From positions 1 to 55,042 of the forward strand of contig CAJOHX010000006.1 of assembly GCA_905234475.1 (NCBI GenBank): a stretch of DNA of 55,042 bases, read 5' to 3'. Shown in pieces: positions 30,955 to 41,920 of the stretch (positions are counted from its first letter, which is position 1; every line of letters starts with the position of its first letter). The notes below the pieces were generated by a model, which saw nothing but the letters and a program-made list of their open reading frames with translations, searched no databases and was not told the DNA's origin. This DNA comes from an uncultured Bacteroidales bacterium. Its GTDB lineage: Bacteria > Bacteroidota > Bacteroidia > Bacteroidales > UBA932. A program made the translations under genes and the position numbers.

Positions 30955-32503
30955 GGCGGGACACTTTGGAACGGAGAATCCACAGCTTGCGCCGCACCCA
31001 GGCCTTCTCCCCGTCGGTCAGCAGGAAGCGCCAGGTATACACCGCAACGCTCACCCACCCCAGCACCGTGCTGAACAGCAGGCGCCAGCCGGGGGCCCAG
31101 CCGAGGCCGTGGGCGAAGAGGCAGAACATCAGCGAGAAGCAGCTCGTCATCACCAGCAGCAACAGCAGGCGCAGATACGGCTGCAGCGGGAAGCCCGTCT
31201 GGCGGTGGACCAGGATGAGGCGCTCCGCCAGCACGACCAGATAGACCGCGATAAAGAGAATATAGGCCCAGGCGGGACCGGCGCCCAGCTTGAACGCCAG
31301 CCACACCAGCGGCAGCCCCAGGTAGGAAGTCAGCCCGGTGATCAGATAGAAACGCTTCACCCGGCCCGTGGCCTGCACCAGCGTGTGCAGCGAATTGCCC
31401 GCCAGGTCCGCCAGCAGCCCCAGCAGCGCGAGGCGCAGGAAGGTCGGGGCGTGCGGCGGCACCTTGTCGGGCCCCAGCCACACGTCCAGCAGCAGCTCCG
31501 CCTCGCCCAGCACGGGGATCAGGAAGACCAGGATCACCAGCCAGGTATACTTGGCGCCCTTGCGCACCAGTTCGAAACAATACTCCTTGTCCCCGGCCGC
31601 CCAGGCCTTGGTGATCTGGGGATTGAGGGCCGTGAGGAAATTGGACACGCACTGCTTGACGATGCCCTCCACCTGCAGGGCCACGCCCCGGGCGGCATTG
31701 ACCGCCACGCCGAAGAAGAGGTTCACCACCTGGTTGACGCCCTGCGTGTTGAAGACATAGGCGCTCGAGCCGAAGAAACTCCACCCGGCGAACGATGCCA
31801 TTTCGCGCGTCAGCGCGCCGTCGTACTCCAGCCTGCCCCTCGCTTCCGCGAAATGATGACGGCAGTACAGCCCGTACAGCACCCGCACCAGCACGGCCAC
31901 CGCCAGCATCAGAGCGGCGTAGCTGACCAGCTTGTCATAGGGCGAGACGTACAGCAGCAGCGCCACGCCCAGCTTGAGGCCCGCCTCCACGAGGCTGATC
32001 ACGGCAAAGGCCGACATGCGCTCATGGGCAATGATGGCGGCGTTGTACGGCACGGCGAGGAGCGTCACCACCAGCACGCCCAGCGAGCACTGGAGCACCC
32101 AGTGCGCCGCCCCCATCCGCCCTGCCGGGATCACGAGCTTATGGTTCAGCCACCACAGGCCGGCCGTCTCCACCAGCAGCACCAGCAGCAGCGCCAGCCC
32201 CAGCTGGATCACCAGGCCCGTGGAGAAAATGCGCCGCAGGCGCCCAGCATCCCCCTCGCCCAGGCCCACCGCCAGGAAGCGGCTGACCGCCGCGGACAGG
32301 GAGGTGGTCAGGAAGGTGAACACGGTCACCACGCCCCCCACGACGTTGTAGACGCCATAGTCGTCCACGCCCAGGGTCCGCATCACCACACGCGAGGTGA
32401 ACAGCCCGATGAGCATCAGCATGAACATCCGGAAATACAGCATGAGCGTGTTGCGCGCAAGCCGCCTGCTGTTCTCGGAGAGCTGTCCTGCCGGAGGGGT
32501 CAT
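30947..32503 (-). CDS. Wzx-type polysaccharide/lipopolysaccharide flippase
   Basis: The 518-aa membrane protein has about 12-14 predicted helices and the opening of the MOP superfamily: RLARNTLMLYFRMFMLMLIG, VVMRTLGVDDYGVYNVVGGV, SLSAAVSRFLAVGLG. It should flip undecaprenyl-linked oligosaccharides across the inner membrane. The C-terminal tail is short and basic. It starts 12 nt after ispE and overlaps the DUF616 gene by 8 nt. Together with that gene it forms a small polysaccharide module at the end of the suf operon. Substrate unknown. Confidence 0.9.
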   Translation of the reverse strand: MTPPAGQLSENSRRLARNTLMLYFRMFMLMLIGLFTSRVVMRTLGVDDYGVYNVVGGVVTVFTFLTTSLSAAVSRFLAVGLGEGDAGRLRRIFSTGLVIQLGLALLLVLLVETAGLWWLNHKLVIPAGRMGAAHWVLQCSLGVLVVTLLAVPYNAAIIAHERMSAFAVISLVEAGLKLGVALLLYVSPYDKLVSYAALMLAVAVLVRVLYGLYCRHHFAEARGRLEYDGALTREMASFAGWSFFGSSAYVFNTQGVNQVVNLFFGVAVNAARGVALQVEGIVKQCVSNFLTALNPQITKAWAAGDKEYCFELVRKGAKYTWLVILVFLIPVLGEAELLLDVWLGPDKVPPHAPTFLRLALLGLLADLAGNSLHTLVQATGRVKRFYLITGLTSYLGLPLVWLAFKLGAGPAWAYILFIAVYLVVLAERLILVHRQTGFPLQPYLRLLLLLVMTSCFSLMFCLFAHGLGWAPGWRLLFSTVLGWVSVAVYTWRFLLTDGEKAWVRRKLWILRSKVSRHE

Positions 32504-32515
32504 GACGGGAAAGGC

Positions 32516-33271
32516 TTATTTGCGGAAAAGGCCGAACACGGCGGAACCGGAGCCGGACATCGAGGCGTACACGGCGCCCTCGTCGTAGAAACGCTTCTTG
32601 AGCGCCTCCACCGACGGATAGAGCGGGAAGACCGAAGACTCGAAATCGTTGAAAAGCACGTCCGGCCACATCTCCACCGGATAGCGCAGCGCCTCGCGCA
32701 GCGACGGGCGGGCGAGGCGGTCGCGCGGGATGACCCGCGAATAGGCCTCGCTCGTGCTCACGTGCACCCCTTTGGGCACCTCCACGCGGATCTCGTAGTC
32801 CGCCAGGTGCAGGTCGTAGTCCTCCAGGACGTCGCCGCGGCCGGAGCCGAACATCGGACGGTTGTAGATGAAGAACGGGCAGTCGGAGCCCAGGCAGGCG
32901 GCATAGTCCGCAAGCTGCCAGTCCTCCAGCCCGAGGTGGAACATCTCGGCCAGCGCCATCAGCGTGAAGGCCGCGTCGGCCGAGCCGCCGCCCAGGCCGG
33001 CGCCCACGGCGCTGCGCTTGGTCAGGCGGATCTCCACCGGCGGCAGGTCGAAGTCGGAGCGCAGCAGCTGGTAGGCGCGGATGGTGAGGTCGTCGTCCCA
33101 GGTCACGTTGTCCGAGCTCACGAAGCGGTGCTTGTCCGAAGGGACGATCTCCAGGATGTCCGTCATCCCGAAATACGGGACGAACAGGGTCTCGATATCA
33201 TGGTAGCCGTCGGGCCGCTTGCGCAGCACGCTCAGGCCGAGGTTGATCTTGACGTTAGGATAGACCAGCAT
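32516..33271 (-). CDS. ispE: 4-(cytidine 5'-diphospho)-2-C-methyl-D-erythritol kinase
   Basis: IspE phosphorylates CDP-ME with ATP, the step before IspF. The 251-aa GHMP kinase shows YPNVKINLGL with K8, the ATP-binding VGAGLGGGSADAAF and the predicted catalytic D130 in LGSDCPFF. The C-terminal MSGSGSAVFGLF motif is also intact. Its start overlaps the 3' end of sufD by 17 nt, so it is translated from the suf transcript. IspG and IspH of the same pathway are iron-sulfur enzymes, which may explain the linkage. Confidence 0.95.
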   Translation of the reverse strand: MLVYPNVKINLGLSVLRKRPDGYHDIETLFVPYFGMTDILEIVPSDKHRFVSSDNVTWDDDLTIRAYQLLRSDFDLPPVEIRLTKRSAVGAGLGGGSADAAFTLMALAEMFHLGLEDWQLADYAACLGSDCPFFIYNRPMFGSGRGDVLEDYDLHLADYEIRVEVPKGVHVSTSEAYSRVIPRDRLARPSLREALRYPVEMWPDVLFNDFESSVFPLYPSVEALKKRFYDEGAVYASMSGSGSAVFGLFRK

Positions 33272-33851
33272 GGATTTCTTCGATTAGCTCCTCCGGCAGG
33301 CGGTTCAGGACAGGCGCCAGGAAGGCGATCATCTGGAGCCGCCGGGCCTCGGGCTCGGGGATGCCGCGGGAGCGAAGGTAAAACAATTCGTCTGGATTGA
33401 GATAGCCGGTCGTGGCGCCATGCGAGCACTGCACGTCGTCGGCATAGATCTCGAGCTGGGGCCGGGACTCCACCCGGGCGGTTTCGGAGAGCAGCAGGGT
33501 ATGATTCTCCTGGTAGGCCTGGGTCTGCTGGGCGTCGCGCGCCACATAAATCAGGCCGTCGAAGGCGGCGTCGGCCGTCCCGCCGACGATGCCCTTGAAG
33601 AGCTGGCGGGAGTGGCAGCCGGCGGAGGTGTGGCGCACCAGAACCCGCAGGTCCACGTGTTCCGCCTCGGGGCACAGGTACACCCCGGCGAGGTCCAGCG
33701 AAGCGCCGGGCCCCACGAGGTCCACCTCCAGCGGGATGCGCAGGTCCGTGCCGGGGAGCATCACGAGGGTCATCATGAGCTCCTCCCCGGCTTCGAGCCG
33801 GAGATACTGCGGCACGCTGTCGCGCCCGAACACGTAAACCCTTTTATCCAT
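33255..33851 (-). CDS. sufD: SufD, unusually short
   Basis: SufD forms the SufBC2D scaffold for Fe-S cluster assembly. Usual SufD proteins have 400 or more residues. Here only the C-terminal beta-helix core is present (198 aa from the ATG at 33851): CPEAEHVDLRVLVRHTSAGC, ENHTLLLSETARVESRPQLE and then CSHGATTGYL with LFYLRSRGIPEPEAR. The frame upstream of 33851 is the antisense/overlap of sufC and has no SufD character. The conserved YLRSRGI and HGAT segments are intact. It overlaps sufC by 8 nt and ispE by 17 nt. A minimal form is the best reading, unless the N-terminal part was lost. Confidence 0.85.
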   Translation of the reverse strand: MDKRVYVFGRDSVPQYLRLEAGEELMMTLVMLPGTDLRIPLEVDLVGPGASLDLAGVYLCPEAEHVDLRVLVRHTSAGCHSRQLFKGIVGGTADAAFDGLIYVARDAQQTQAYQENHTLLLSETARVESRPQLEIYADDVQCSHGATTGYLNPDELFYLRSRGIPEPEARRLQMIAFLAPVLNRLPEELIEEIHAGLS

Positions 33852-34602
33852 GGATGCTCTCGTAGCCTTCCCTTTCAATCTGGTCCACCAGTTCGCGGCC
33901 GCCCGTGCACACGATGCGGCCATCCTTGAGGACGTGGACCACGTCCGGAACGATATAGTCCAGCAGGCGCTGGTAATGGGTAATCACGATGGCGGCCGTC
34001 TGCGGGGTGCGCAGGGCGTTCACGCCCTCCGCCACAATGCGCAGCGCATCCACATCGAGCCCGGAATCCGTCTCGTCAAGGATGCTGAGCGTCGGCTCCA
34101 GCATCGCCATCTGGAAGATCTCGTTGCGTTTCTTCTCGCCGCCGGAGAAGCCCACGTTGACTTCCCGCTTGGCGAATTCGCCCTTCATCTGCAGCATCCC
34201 CATCTTCTCCTTCAGGAGCTTGAGGAATTCGCCGGGCGTCAGCTCCGGCAGCCCCTGCGCCTTGCGCCGGGCGGCCACCGCCGCCTTCATGAAATTGGTG
34301 ATGCTCACCCCGGGGATCTCCACCGGGTACTGGAAACTCATGAACAGCCCCGCCCAGGAGCGCTCCTCCGGGCTCATCGCGAGCAGGTCGCGCCCGTCGA
34401 AGGTCACGCTGCCCCCGGTCACGGTGAAGCTCGGGCGGCCCGACAGGACGCTGCCGAGCGTGCTCTTGCCGGCCCCGTTGGGCCCCATCACGGCATGCAC
34501 CTCCCCGCGGCGGACCTGCAGGTCCACTCCCTTGAGGATCTGCTTGCCCTCCACACCGGCGCAGAGGCCCCGGACATCCAGTAAAACGTCGTCGTTATTC
34601 AT
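33844..34602 (-). CDS. sufC: Fe-S cluster assembly ATPase SufC
   Basis: SufC is the ABC-type ATPase that drives conformational changes of SufBD during cluster assembly. The 252-aa protein has Walker A GPNGAGKSTL, the SufC-specific FMSFQYPVEIPGVS, signature FSGGEKKRNEIFQM, Walker B SILDETDSGLDVD and the H-loop VITHYQRLLDYI. It begins within the last codons of pnuC (8-nt overlap) and ends inside the start of sufD (8 nt). Confidence 0.97.
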   Translation of the reverse strand: MNNDDVLLDVRGLCAGVEGKQILKGVDLQVRRGEVHAVMGPNGAGKSTLGSVLSGRPSFTVTGGSVTFDGRDLLAMSPEERSWAGLFMSFQYPVEIPGVSITNFMKAAVAARRKAQGLPELTPGEFLKLLKEKMGMLQMKGEFAKREVNVGFSGGEKKRNEIFQMAMLEPTLSILDETDSGLDVDALRIVAEGVNALRTPQTAAIVITHYQRLLDYIVPDVVHVLKDGRIVCTGGRELVDQIEREGYESIHG

Positions 34603-35196
34603 TCTTGTTGTAAAGCTTTTTCCATGAAATCAGGGACCAAACGCCGTTGGCGAGGTACAGCCCGCTCACGACCGGCATCAGGTACAGGCCGGAGCTGATG
34701 TACAGGGCGATGTTGGCGGCGTTGACCACCAGCCACACGATCCAGCACTCCCAGCACTTCTGGGCGCTGAGGTACTGCGCCAGCAGGGTGAACATCAGCA
34801 GGTAGGAGTCCAGCCAGGGCGACGGGTCGGCCTGGAAGACGTTGGGCCACTTGACGGGCAGCCAGTCCAGGCACATCGCCCATGAAGCGCCCAGCACGCA
34901 CACGATCAGCAGGATCCCGGGCCACTGCTCCTTCGTGATGCGGCCCACCTTGAGGCGACTCGCGTCGGCAGCGCTGCGCTCCTCCTCCTTCGGGTGCGTC
35001 CAGCGCCAGTGGCCGAAGGCGTTGATCGCGAACGACACCGGCTGGAGCAGCATCGCACTGTAGAGGTGCTGCCGCCAGAAGAGGATGAACAGGAAAATGT
35101 TGTAGGCGTAGCCCACCCAGAAATTATACTTGGAGTTCCGCCCCGCGAGGAACACGCAGGACAGACCCAGCACGGCCGATATGATCTCTACCCAAC

Positions 35197-35200
<4 letters not shown>
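34595..35200 (-). CDS. pnuC: PnuC-type nicotinamide riboside transporter
   Basis: PnuC carriers bring nicotinamide riboside (or, in related groups, thiamine or riboflavin) into the cell by facilitated diffusion. The 201-aa protein has about seven helices. It includes the family segments [31 protein letters not shown] and [20 protein letters not shown]. It is inserted between sufB and sufC with overlaps of 4 and 8 nt, so it is co-translated with the suf genes. That position is unusual. Vitamin specificity cannot be read from sequence; no riboswitch was seen. Confidence 0.9.
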
Positions 35201-36645
<1,445 letters not shown>

Positions 36646-36653
36646 TGAAATGA

Positions 36654-36661
36654 CAAAGATA
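36654..36661 (-). promoter_or_regulatory. -7 box of the suf operon
   Basis: TATCTTTG on the minus strand, 8 nt upstream of the sufB ATG. Divergently, TATCTTCG (36674-36681) lies 9 nt upstream of the symporter ATG and may serve that gene. Neither has a good -33 TTG. Confidence 0.5.
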
Positions 36662-36690
36662 AGGTTTTTGTCGTATCTTCGCGAATAATT

Positions 36691-38187
36691 ATGCTACCTG
36701 CGACAAAATATTTGATCGTCATCTGCGCGTATCTGACCGCCGTGATCGGCGTCAGCTGGATCCTCTCGCGGCGTTCGCGCGGCAGCGCCGCCGATTTCTT
36801 CCGCGGCGGGCGGAAGTCTCCCTGGTGGGTCGTGGCCGTGGCGATGGTCAGCACCTCCATCTCCGGGATCACCTTCGTGTCCGTGCCGGGCATGGTGGCC
36901 GCCTCGCAATGGGCCTACCTGCAGATGGCCGTGGGGTTCGTGGCCGGCTACGCCGTGATCGCCTACATCCTGCTGCCGCTCTACTACAGGTTGAACCTGA
37001 CCAGCCTCTACAGCTACCTGGAAGGCCGTTTCGGGCGGTGGAGCCACCGCACCGGGGCGGGTTTCTTCCTGCTCTCCAAGATCCTCATCTGCGGGGTGCG
37101 GATGTACCTGACGGCCATCGTGCTGCAGCTGATCGTCTTCGAGCCCCTGGGCATCCCCTTCTGGATTAACGTGGCCGCCACGATGCTCTGCGTGTGGCTC
37201 TATACCTTCCGTGGCGGGGTGCGCACGCTGGTCTGGACCGACATGATCCAGACCGTGGCGCTGATCACCGTGGTGGTGCTGTGCCTGGTGCAGATCGGGC
37301 GGGTGATGGGGCTGGACTTCGGGCAGATGTGCGGGAGCATCCGGGACAGCGGCATGTCGCGCATCTGGTTCTTCGGCGACTGGCGGGAGCCGCGCCTCTT
37401 CTGGAAGCAGTTCGCCGCCGGCATGCTGACCACCGTGGCCATGACGGGCATGGACCAGGACATGATGCAGAAGAACCTGTCCTGCAAGACGCTGCGCCAG
37501 AGCCAGCGGAACATGATGACCTACGGGGCAGCCTTCATCCCGGTAAACCTGCTCTTCCTCGCCCTGGGCGTGCTGCTATATCAGTTTGCCGCGGCCCGCG
37601 GCCTTGCCGTAGCGAAGCCGGACGACCTCTTCCCCACCATCGCCTGCGGCACGGACGCCGCCGGGCAGGCCTTCATGCCGCCCGTCGTCGGCGTGCTGTT
37701 CGCCCTCGGCCTGACGGCCTCGGCCTTCAGCAGTTCGGGCTCCGCCCTCACCGCGCTTACCACCACCTTCACCGTGGACTTCCTCCACGCGGACACGCGG
37801 CAGGACGAGGCGGGGCTGCGCCGCACCCGCCGCATCGTCCACGCCTGCGCCGCCGTCGTGATGGGGGTCGTGATCCTGGGCTTCCGCGCCATCCGCGACG
37901 GGAGCGTGATTGACGCGATCTACACCGTCGCGGGCTACACCTACGGCCCGCTCCTGGGCCTGTTCTTCTTCGGCATCTTCACCCGGCGCCGCGTGCGCGA
38001 CGGCTGGGTGCCGGTCATCTGCGCCCTCTCCCCCGTGATCTGCTACATCCTCGCGCAGCACAGCGCCGCCTGGTTCGGCGGCTATCAGATCGGCTTCGAG
38101 CTCCTGCTCTACAACGCCATGATAACTTGGTTGGGGTTGCTGCTTTCCGGCATTGGCCTTCCTTCCCGCCAGCCGGGAGCAAAATAG
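36691..38187 (+). CDS. Sodium:solute symporter (SSS family)
   Basis: The 498-aa protein has about 13 helices in the LeuT-like SSS fold: [79 protein letters not shown] and [20 protein letters not shown]. These match the sugar/sialic acid/inositol branch of Bacteroidetes symporters. It borders the amino-sugar locus and converges on the GH2-phosphatase gene, so uptake of a released sugar is plausible but not shown. Two hairpins follow the gene. Confidence 0.9.
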   Translation: MLPATKYLIVICAYLTAVIGVSWILSRRSRGSAADFFRGGRKSPWWVVAVAMVSTSISGITFVSVPGMVAASQWAYLQMAVGFVAGYAVIAYILLPLYYRLNLTSLYSYLEGRFGRWSHRTGAGFFLLSKILICGVRMYLTAIVLQLIVFEPLGIPFWINVAATMLCVWLYTFRGGVRTLVWTDMIQTVALITVVVLCLVQIGRVMGLDFGQMCGSIRDSGMSRIWFFGDWREPRLFWKQFAAGMLTTVAMTGMDQDMMQKNLSCKTLRQSQRNMMTYGAAFIPVNLLFLALGVLLYQFAAARGLAVAKPDDLFPTIACGTDAAGQAFMPPVVGVLFALGLTASAFSSSGSALTALTTTFTVDFLHADTRQDEAGLRRTRRIVHACAAVVMGVVILGFRAIRDGSVIDAIYTVAGYTYGPLLGLFFFGIFTRRRVRDGWVPVICALSPVICYILAQHSAAWFGGYQIGFELLLYNAMITWLGLLLSGIGLPSRQPGAK

Positions 38188-38213
38188 CCTTCCAGCGCTC
38201 CCGGCAGAAAAAT

Positions 38214-38242
38214 AGCAGCCCGACCAAAACGACCGGGCTGCT
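38214..38242 (-). terminator. Terminator of the GH2-phosphatase operon
   Basis: AGCAGCCCG and CGGGCTGCT form a 9-bp stem around an 11-nt loop. On the minus strand it is followed by TATTTTT, so it ends the 42751-38278 transcript. A second hairpin, GCCGGGAGC/GCTCCCGGC, spans the symporter stop codon just to the left. Confidence 0.8.
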
Positions 38243-38277
38243 TCGCACTAACCAATTATTATAACCATTCTATACTG

Positions 38278-41200
38278 CTACTTCATCAGGCGGCGGATGA
38301 TGTTGGAGACTTCGTTGTTCTCATGCACGCCCGTAAACTCCTCGGCATGGGGGCCGTAGGCGAACACGGGGACCAGGATTCCGTTGTGTCCCTTGGTGGA
38401 GAAATGGACCTTGACCGTGCGATCGGGGAGGCTGCCGTCGATGAGCGTGAGGCCGCCGGTGGCATGGTCCGCCGTGACGACGACCAGCGTCTGCCCGTCC
38501 TGCTCGGCCCACTTGAGGACCTTGCCGACGGTGCGGTCGAAGTCGAACAGCTCCTCGGCCATGTAGCCGACCTTCTGGCGGTGGCACCAGTCGTCGATGC
38601 TGGATCCTTCGATCATCAGGAAGAAGCCTTTCTTGTTGTCCAGCAGCTCGATGGCCTTCATCGCGCTGTCCTCCAGCACGGGGCCGCGGTCCAGTGCCGG
38701 CTCCATCTCGAGCGGAGCGAAGAGGCCGAGCAAGCGCCCTTCATGGACGGCATTCAGGTCCTCCAGGTTGTCCACGAAGGTATAGCCCTTGTCGACCATC
38801 TCCTTGACGAGGTCGCGGCCGTCGCTGCGGCCCTGCCAGAACTCGATACCGCCGCCGCAGAGGAAGTCCACGCCGCTGTCCACGTACTGCGCGGCATTGA
38901 TCTCCTCCTCGTCGCGGTCCAGCGAATGGCCCACGAAATCGAGGGGCGTGGCGTCGTTGATGCGACAGGTCACGGTCACGCCGGTCTTCATCCCCTTCTG
39001 CTGCGCACGGTGCAGCAGGGTCGGGACAGGATTGCCGTCAGGATCGACGCCCATATAATGATAACGCGTCTTCACGCCTGTACCGAGGGCTGAGCCGCCG
39101 GCACAGGAGTCCGTGATGAGGCGGTCCACCGCATAGGTGCGGGAGAATCCGGACACCGGCATGTTGTCCATGTTGAGGTGGCCGCCATTGAGCACCCAGC
39201 CGCAGCTGACCTGCTCCACGCCCATGCCGTCGCCGATCATCACGATGACGTTCTTGATCTTCTTGCCGCGGGGCTGCGCCACCGTCACGGTCTCGTACGG
39301 CTCCAGCACCGTGTAGACATCGTCCTCGCTGAACTGGTCGTTGGCGTACTTGCTGCGGTTGCGGGAGATGTCCTCCTCCTCGCTCACGGCCGCCTTCTCA
39401 CCGCTGTCCACCACGAAATGCACGTCCTGTGCCTCCGTACGGCAGGTGACCTTCTTGGTCTGTCCCGGCAGGAGCGCGAAGAAATTGTCGCTCCAGAAGG
39501 CCGGGGCGACAAGCTCGCCCTTCGCATCCAGCGCCTTCAGGATATTCATATAGGCAATCACGGAAGACTTGTTGGACACGGTCACGGTCCACTGCCCGGC
39601 ACCGCCCTCGACGCTCAGCTGCACGTCGGCGGGCTCCTGCGCGAAGGCGAAGCCCAGGTCGGCGTAGCGGCTGACCGGGGTGATATACCAGTTGGTGCGG
39701 CCCCAGATGTACTCGTTATCCTTTGCCGGGAGGCAATAGAAATTGTCCGCGACGGTCGTGCCGTCAGCGGCCGTCAGCGACAGCGCCACGAAGTGCGGGC
39801 GGCCGTCGAAGCGGCGCAGGTCGAAGACCGGCAGGCTCGCGCGGTAGTCCAGGCGCACCTCCCTGCTGTCCCCGCCCAGCAGGCGGGAATGCTCGTCGTA
39901 CACGAGGTAATTGGCCTTCAGCGTGACGGCCTCCGGGCTTTCGCTGACCGCATAGACCTTGCGGTCGGCGTAGTTGAACATGAGCTGCAGCGGCTCGCAG
40001 GCCTTCTTGGTGCCGTAGTAGCCGGCCGTGGGCGCGCCGTACCAGTCGTAGAGCTGCCAGTACATCGACGGCCAGGCGGAGTTCAGCATCCACTGGACGA
40101 TGCCCGTGGAGCGCGGCATCCGCACGCGGAACGCCTCGAACATGCCGCGCGTGCCGTCGTAGTCCACGGCGTGGGCCTTGCGGACGAAGTCCTCGAAGCC
40201 GGTCGCCGCGCCGTACTGCGCAGTGATGATCTCATTCAGCTGTTTCGGCGAATTCATCGCCGAGCCGGACGCGGTGCAATGGTAGTCCCATGCCGCGGAC
40301 AGCGGCCAGAGCTCCCCTTCCGGAATCATCCGGCGCAGGGACTCGGCCTGCGGGAGGTTGGCGCCGATGCCCGTCTCCGTGTTGAAGCCGAAGGCGCCGC
40401 CTGCCTGCGTGTCGCGGTACCAGTAGTCCGCGCCCACCCACTCGTAGGGGCCTTCCATCTTGGTGCCCGACCAGCCGGTCACGGTGCTCTCCATGTTCTT
40501 GGCGGAGCAGACGTACGGGCGGTATTCCTGGGCGTTGTAGATCTCCATGTAGCGCTGCTCCAGGGCCGGATTGGGGATGCGGTCGCTGCCCGTCAGCCAG
40601 CCGATGAGCGACGCGTGGTTGTGCAGCCGGACCACCTGGTCGCGGAAATACGCGACTGCGAGGTCCTCGCTCTCCGGGGTGTTGATGCAGCCGAAGTGGC
40701 CGACCTCCGGGAGGCCGCAATAGTCCTCCCACTCCCACTGGCAGCTCCAGCCCACGAGCGACAGCACGCCGAAGCGGTCGCACAGGTCGTAGACCGTGTC
40801 GTCCTTGCCCCAGATGTTCTCGAAGCGGATGCAGTTGAGGTTCATGTCCTTGACGTACTCCACCTGCTGCCGGATGCTCTCCGGGGTGTCGCGCAGGAAC
40901 AGGTCGTCCGTCCAGCCGGCGCCCTTGATGAGGATGTCGCGGCCGTTGAGCTTGAACTGGCGGTAATTCTCCTTCGTAAGGCAGCTGGTGATCTGGCGGA
41001 CACCGAACGTGACCTCCCTGCGGTCGGAAAGCGCTCCGCCCACCTCGGCCCGCGCCTCGAGGGTGTACAGCTCCGGCGTGCCGAGGTCATAGCTCCACCA
41101 CACGCGGGGATTCACCAGGTGCAGCAGGGGCAGCTCCGCGGGGGTCAGGCAGAGCGTCTTCGTCTCGCCCGCGGCGAGTGCGAAGGGCACGGCGGCCTGC

Positions 41201-41916
41201 CCGGCATCCTGCAGATTCAGGCTCAGGCTGCCCTCCACGGCCTTCGGCTCATGGTTGCGCAGCGTCACGCGGACCTCGAGGTCCGCCTGCGCGAGCGTCT
41301 GCACGTCCAGATCCGGGATCACGAACACGTCCTCGACGCTCACGGCGCCGGTCGCGTGGAGCGTGACCGGGCGGACGATGCCCATGCTCTCGTCCAGCGG
41401 GCGGGGATTCCAGTCCACGAAGCCGATGTTGAGGTCGCCCTTCTGCGCGCGGCGCAGCTTGACTTCCAGCGTGTTGCTGCCCTTCAGCAGCCCCCCGACC
41501 TCGAACGTCCAGCGGCGGAACACGCCGCGGGTGGTGTCCGACGAGGCGAGCTGCGTGCCGTTCAGGAAGATGTCGGCGTAGTAGCCCAGGCCGTCGAAGG
41601 CCAGCTCCACGTGCTGCCCCGCGACGGGCTTCGCCGCGAAGGTGGTCTTATAGGTCCAGACGTCGTCAAAGATGGACTTGTCCACCGCGGCATAGGCGCG
41701 GCCTTCCATGAGGCCTTCACCAAAATAACCGGCATCGCTCAGGACGCCGGCCACCGTCGAGGGGACGGCGGCGGCCCACTGCTCCGCGCTGCCCGCGCGG
41801 GAAAGCTGCCAGCCCTCGGAGAGGGTCACGCTGTCGCCGCTGCCGAGCGGCGCGGGCTGCTTGCAGCCGAAAGCCGCAGCGGCCAGGATGAGGAGGAGTA
41901 TGCAGTTCTTTTTCAT
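38278..41916 (-). CDS. GH2 exo-beta-glucosaminidase-like enzyme fused to alkaline phosphatase
   Basis: The 1212-aa lipoprotein (lipobox AAFGC, Cys 18) has two enzymes. Residues about 25-860 are GH2: jelly-roll (LAFDGLGYYADIFLNGTQLA), Ig-like domain, then the barrel. The acid/base position is D445 in LTGSDRIPNP rather than the usual NE Glu. The nucleophile is E514 in FGFNTETGIG. This D-then-E pattern about 70 residues apart is that of exo-beta-D-glucosaminidases (CsxA group). Residues about 885-1212 are a complete alkaline phosphatase: VIVMIGDGMG, nucleophile S937 in TDSCAGGSALGTG, TADHATGG and KGHNG. I know of no described GH2-phosphatase fusion. It lies 4 nt after the ROK kinase gene. Confidence 0.88.
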   Translation of the reverse strand: MKKNCILLLILAAAAFGCKQPAPLGSGDSVTLSEGWQLSRAGSAEQWAAAVPSTVAGVLSDAGYFGEGLMEGRAYAAVDKSIFDDVWTYKTTFAAKPVAGQHVELAFDGLGYYADIFLNGTQLASSDTTRGVFRRWTFEVGGLLKGSNTLEVKLRRAQKGDLNIGFVDWNPRPLDESMGIVRPVTLHATGAVSVEDVFVIPDLDVQTLAQADLEVRVTLRNHEPKAVEGSLSLNLQDAGQAAVPFALAAGETKTLCLTPAELPLLHLVNPRVWWSYDLGTPELYTLEARAEVGGALSDRREVTFGVRQITSCLTKENYRQFKLNGRDILIKGAGWTDDLFLRDTPESIRQQVEYVKDMNLNCIRFENIWGKDDTVYDLCDRFGVLSLVGWSCQWEWEDYCGLPEVGHFGCINTPESEDLAVAYFRDQVVRLHNHASLIGWLTGSDRIPNPALEQRYMEIYNAQEYRPYVCSAKNMESTVTGWSGTKMEGPYEWVGADYWYRDTQAGGAFGFNTETGIGANLPQAESLRRMIPEGELWPLSAAWDYHCTASGSAMNSPKQLNEIITAQYGAATGFEDFVRKAHAVDYDGTRGMFEAFRVRMPRSTGIVQWMLNSAWPSMYWQLYDWYGAPTAGYYGTKKACEPLQLMFNYADRKVYAVSESPEAVTLKANYLVYDEHSRLLGGDSREVRLDYRASLPVFDLRRFDGRPHFVALSLTAADGTTVADNFYCLPAKDNEYIWGRTNWYITPVSRYADLGFAFAQEPADVQLSVEGGAGQWTVTVSNKSSVIAYMNILKALDAKGELVAPAFWSDNFFALLPGQTKKVTCRTEAQDVHFVVDSGEKAAVSEEEDISRNRSKYANDQFSEDDVYTVLEPYETVTVAQPRGKKIKNVIVMIGDGMGVEQVSCGWVLNGGHLNMDNMPVSGFSRTYAVDRLITDSCAGGSALGTGVKTRYHYMGVDPDGNPVPTLLHRAQQKGMKTGVTVTCRINDATPLDFVGHSLDRDEEEINAAQYVDSGVDFLCGGGIEFWQGRSDGRDLVKEMVDKGYTFVDNLEDLNAVHEGRLLGLFAPLEMEPALDRGPVLEDSAMKAIELLDNKKGFFLMIEGSSIDDWCHRQKVGYMAEELFDFDRTVGKVLKWAEQDGQTLVVVTADHATGGLTLIDGSLPDRTVKVHFSTKGHNGILVPVFAYGPHAEEFTGVHENNEVSNIIRRLMK

Positions 41917-41920
41917 ATCG

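Noticed and set aside
30953..33400. 815-codon plus-strand frame opposite the flippase and ispE
   Set aside because: Antisense shadow; the composition (Gln, His, Arg) reflects membrane-protein codons read backward.
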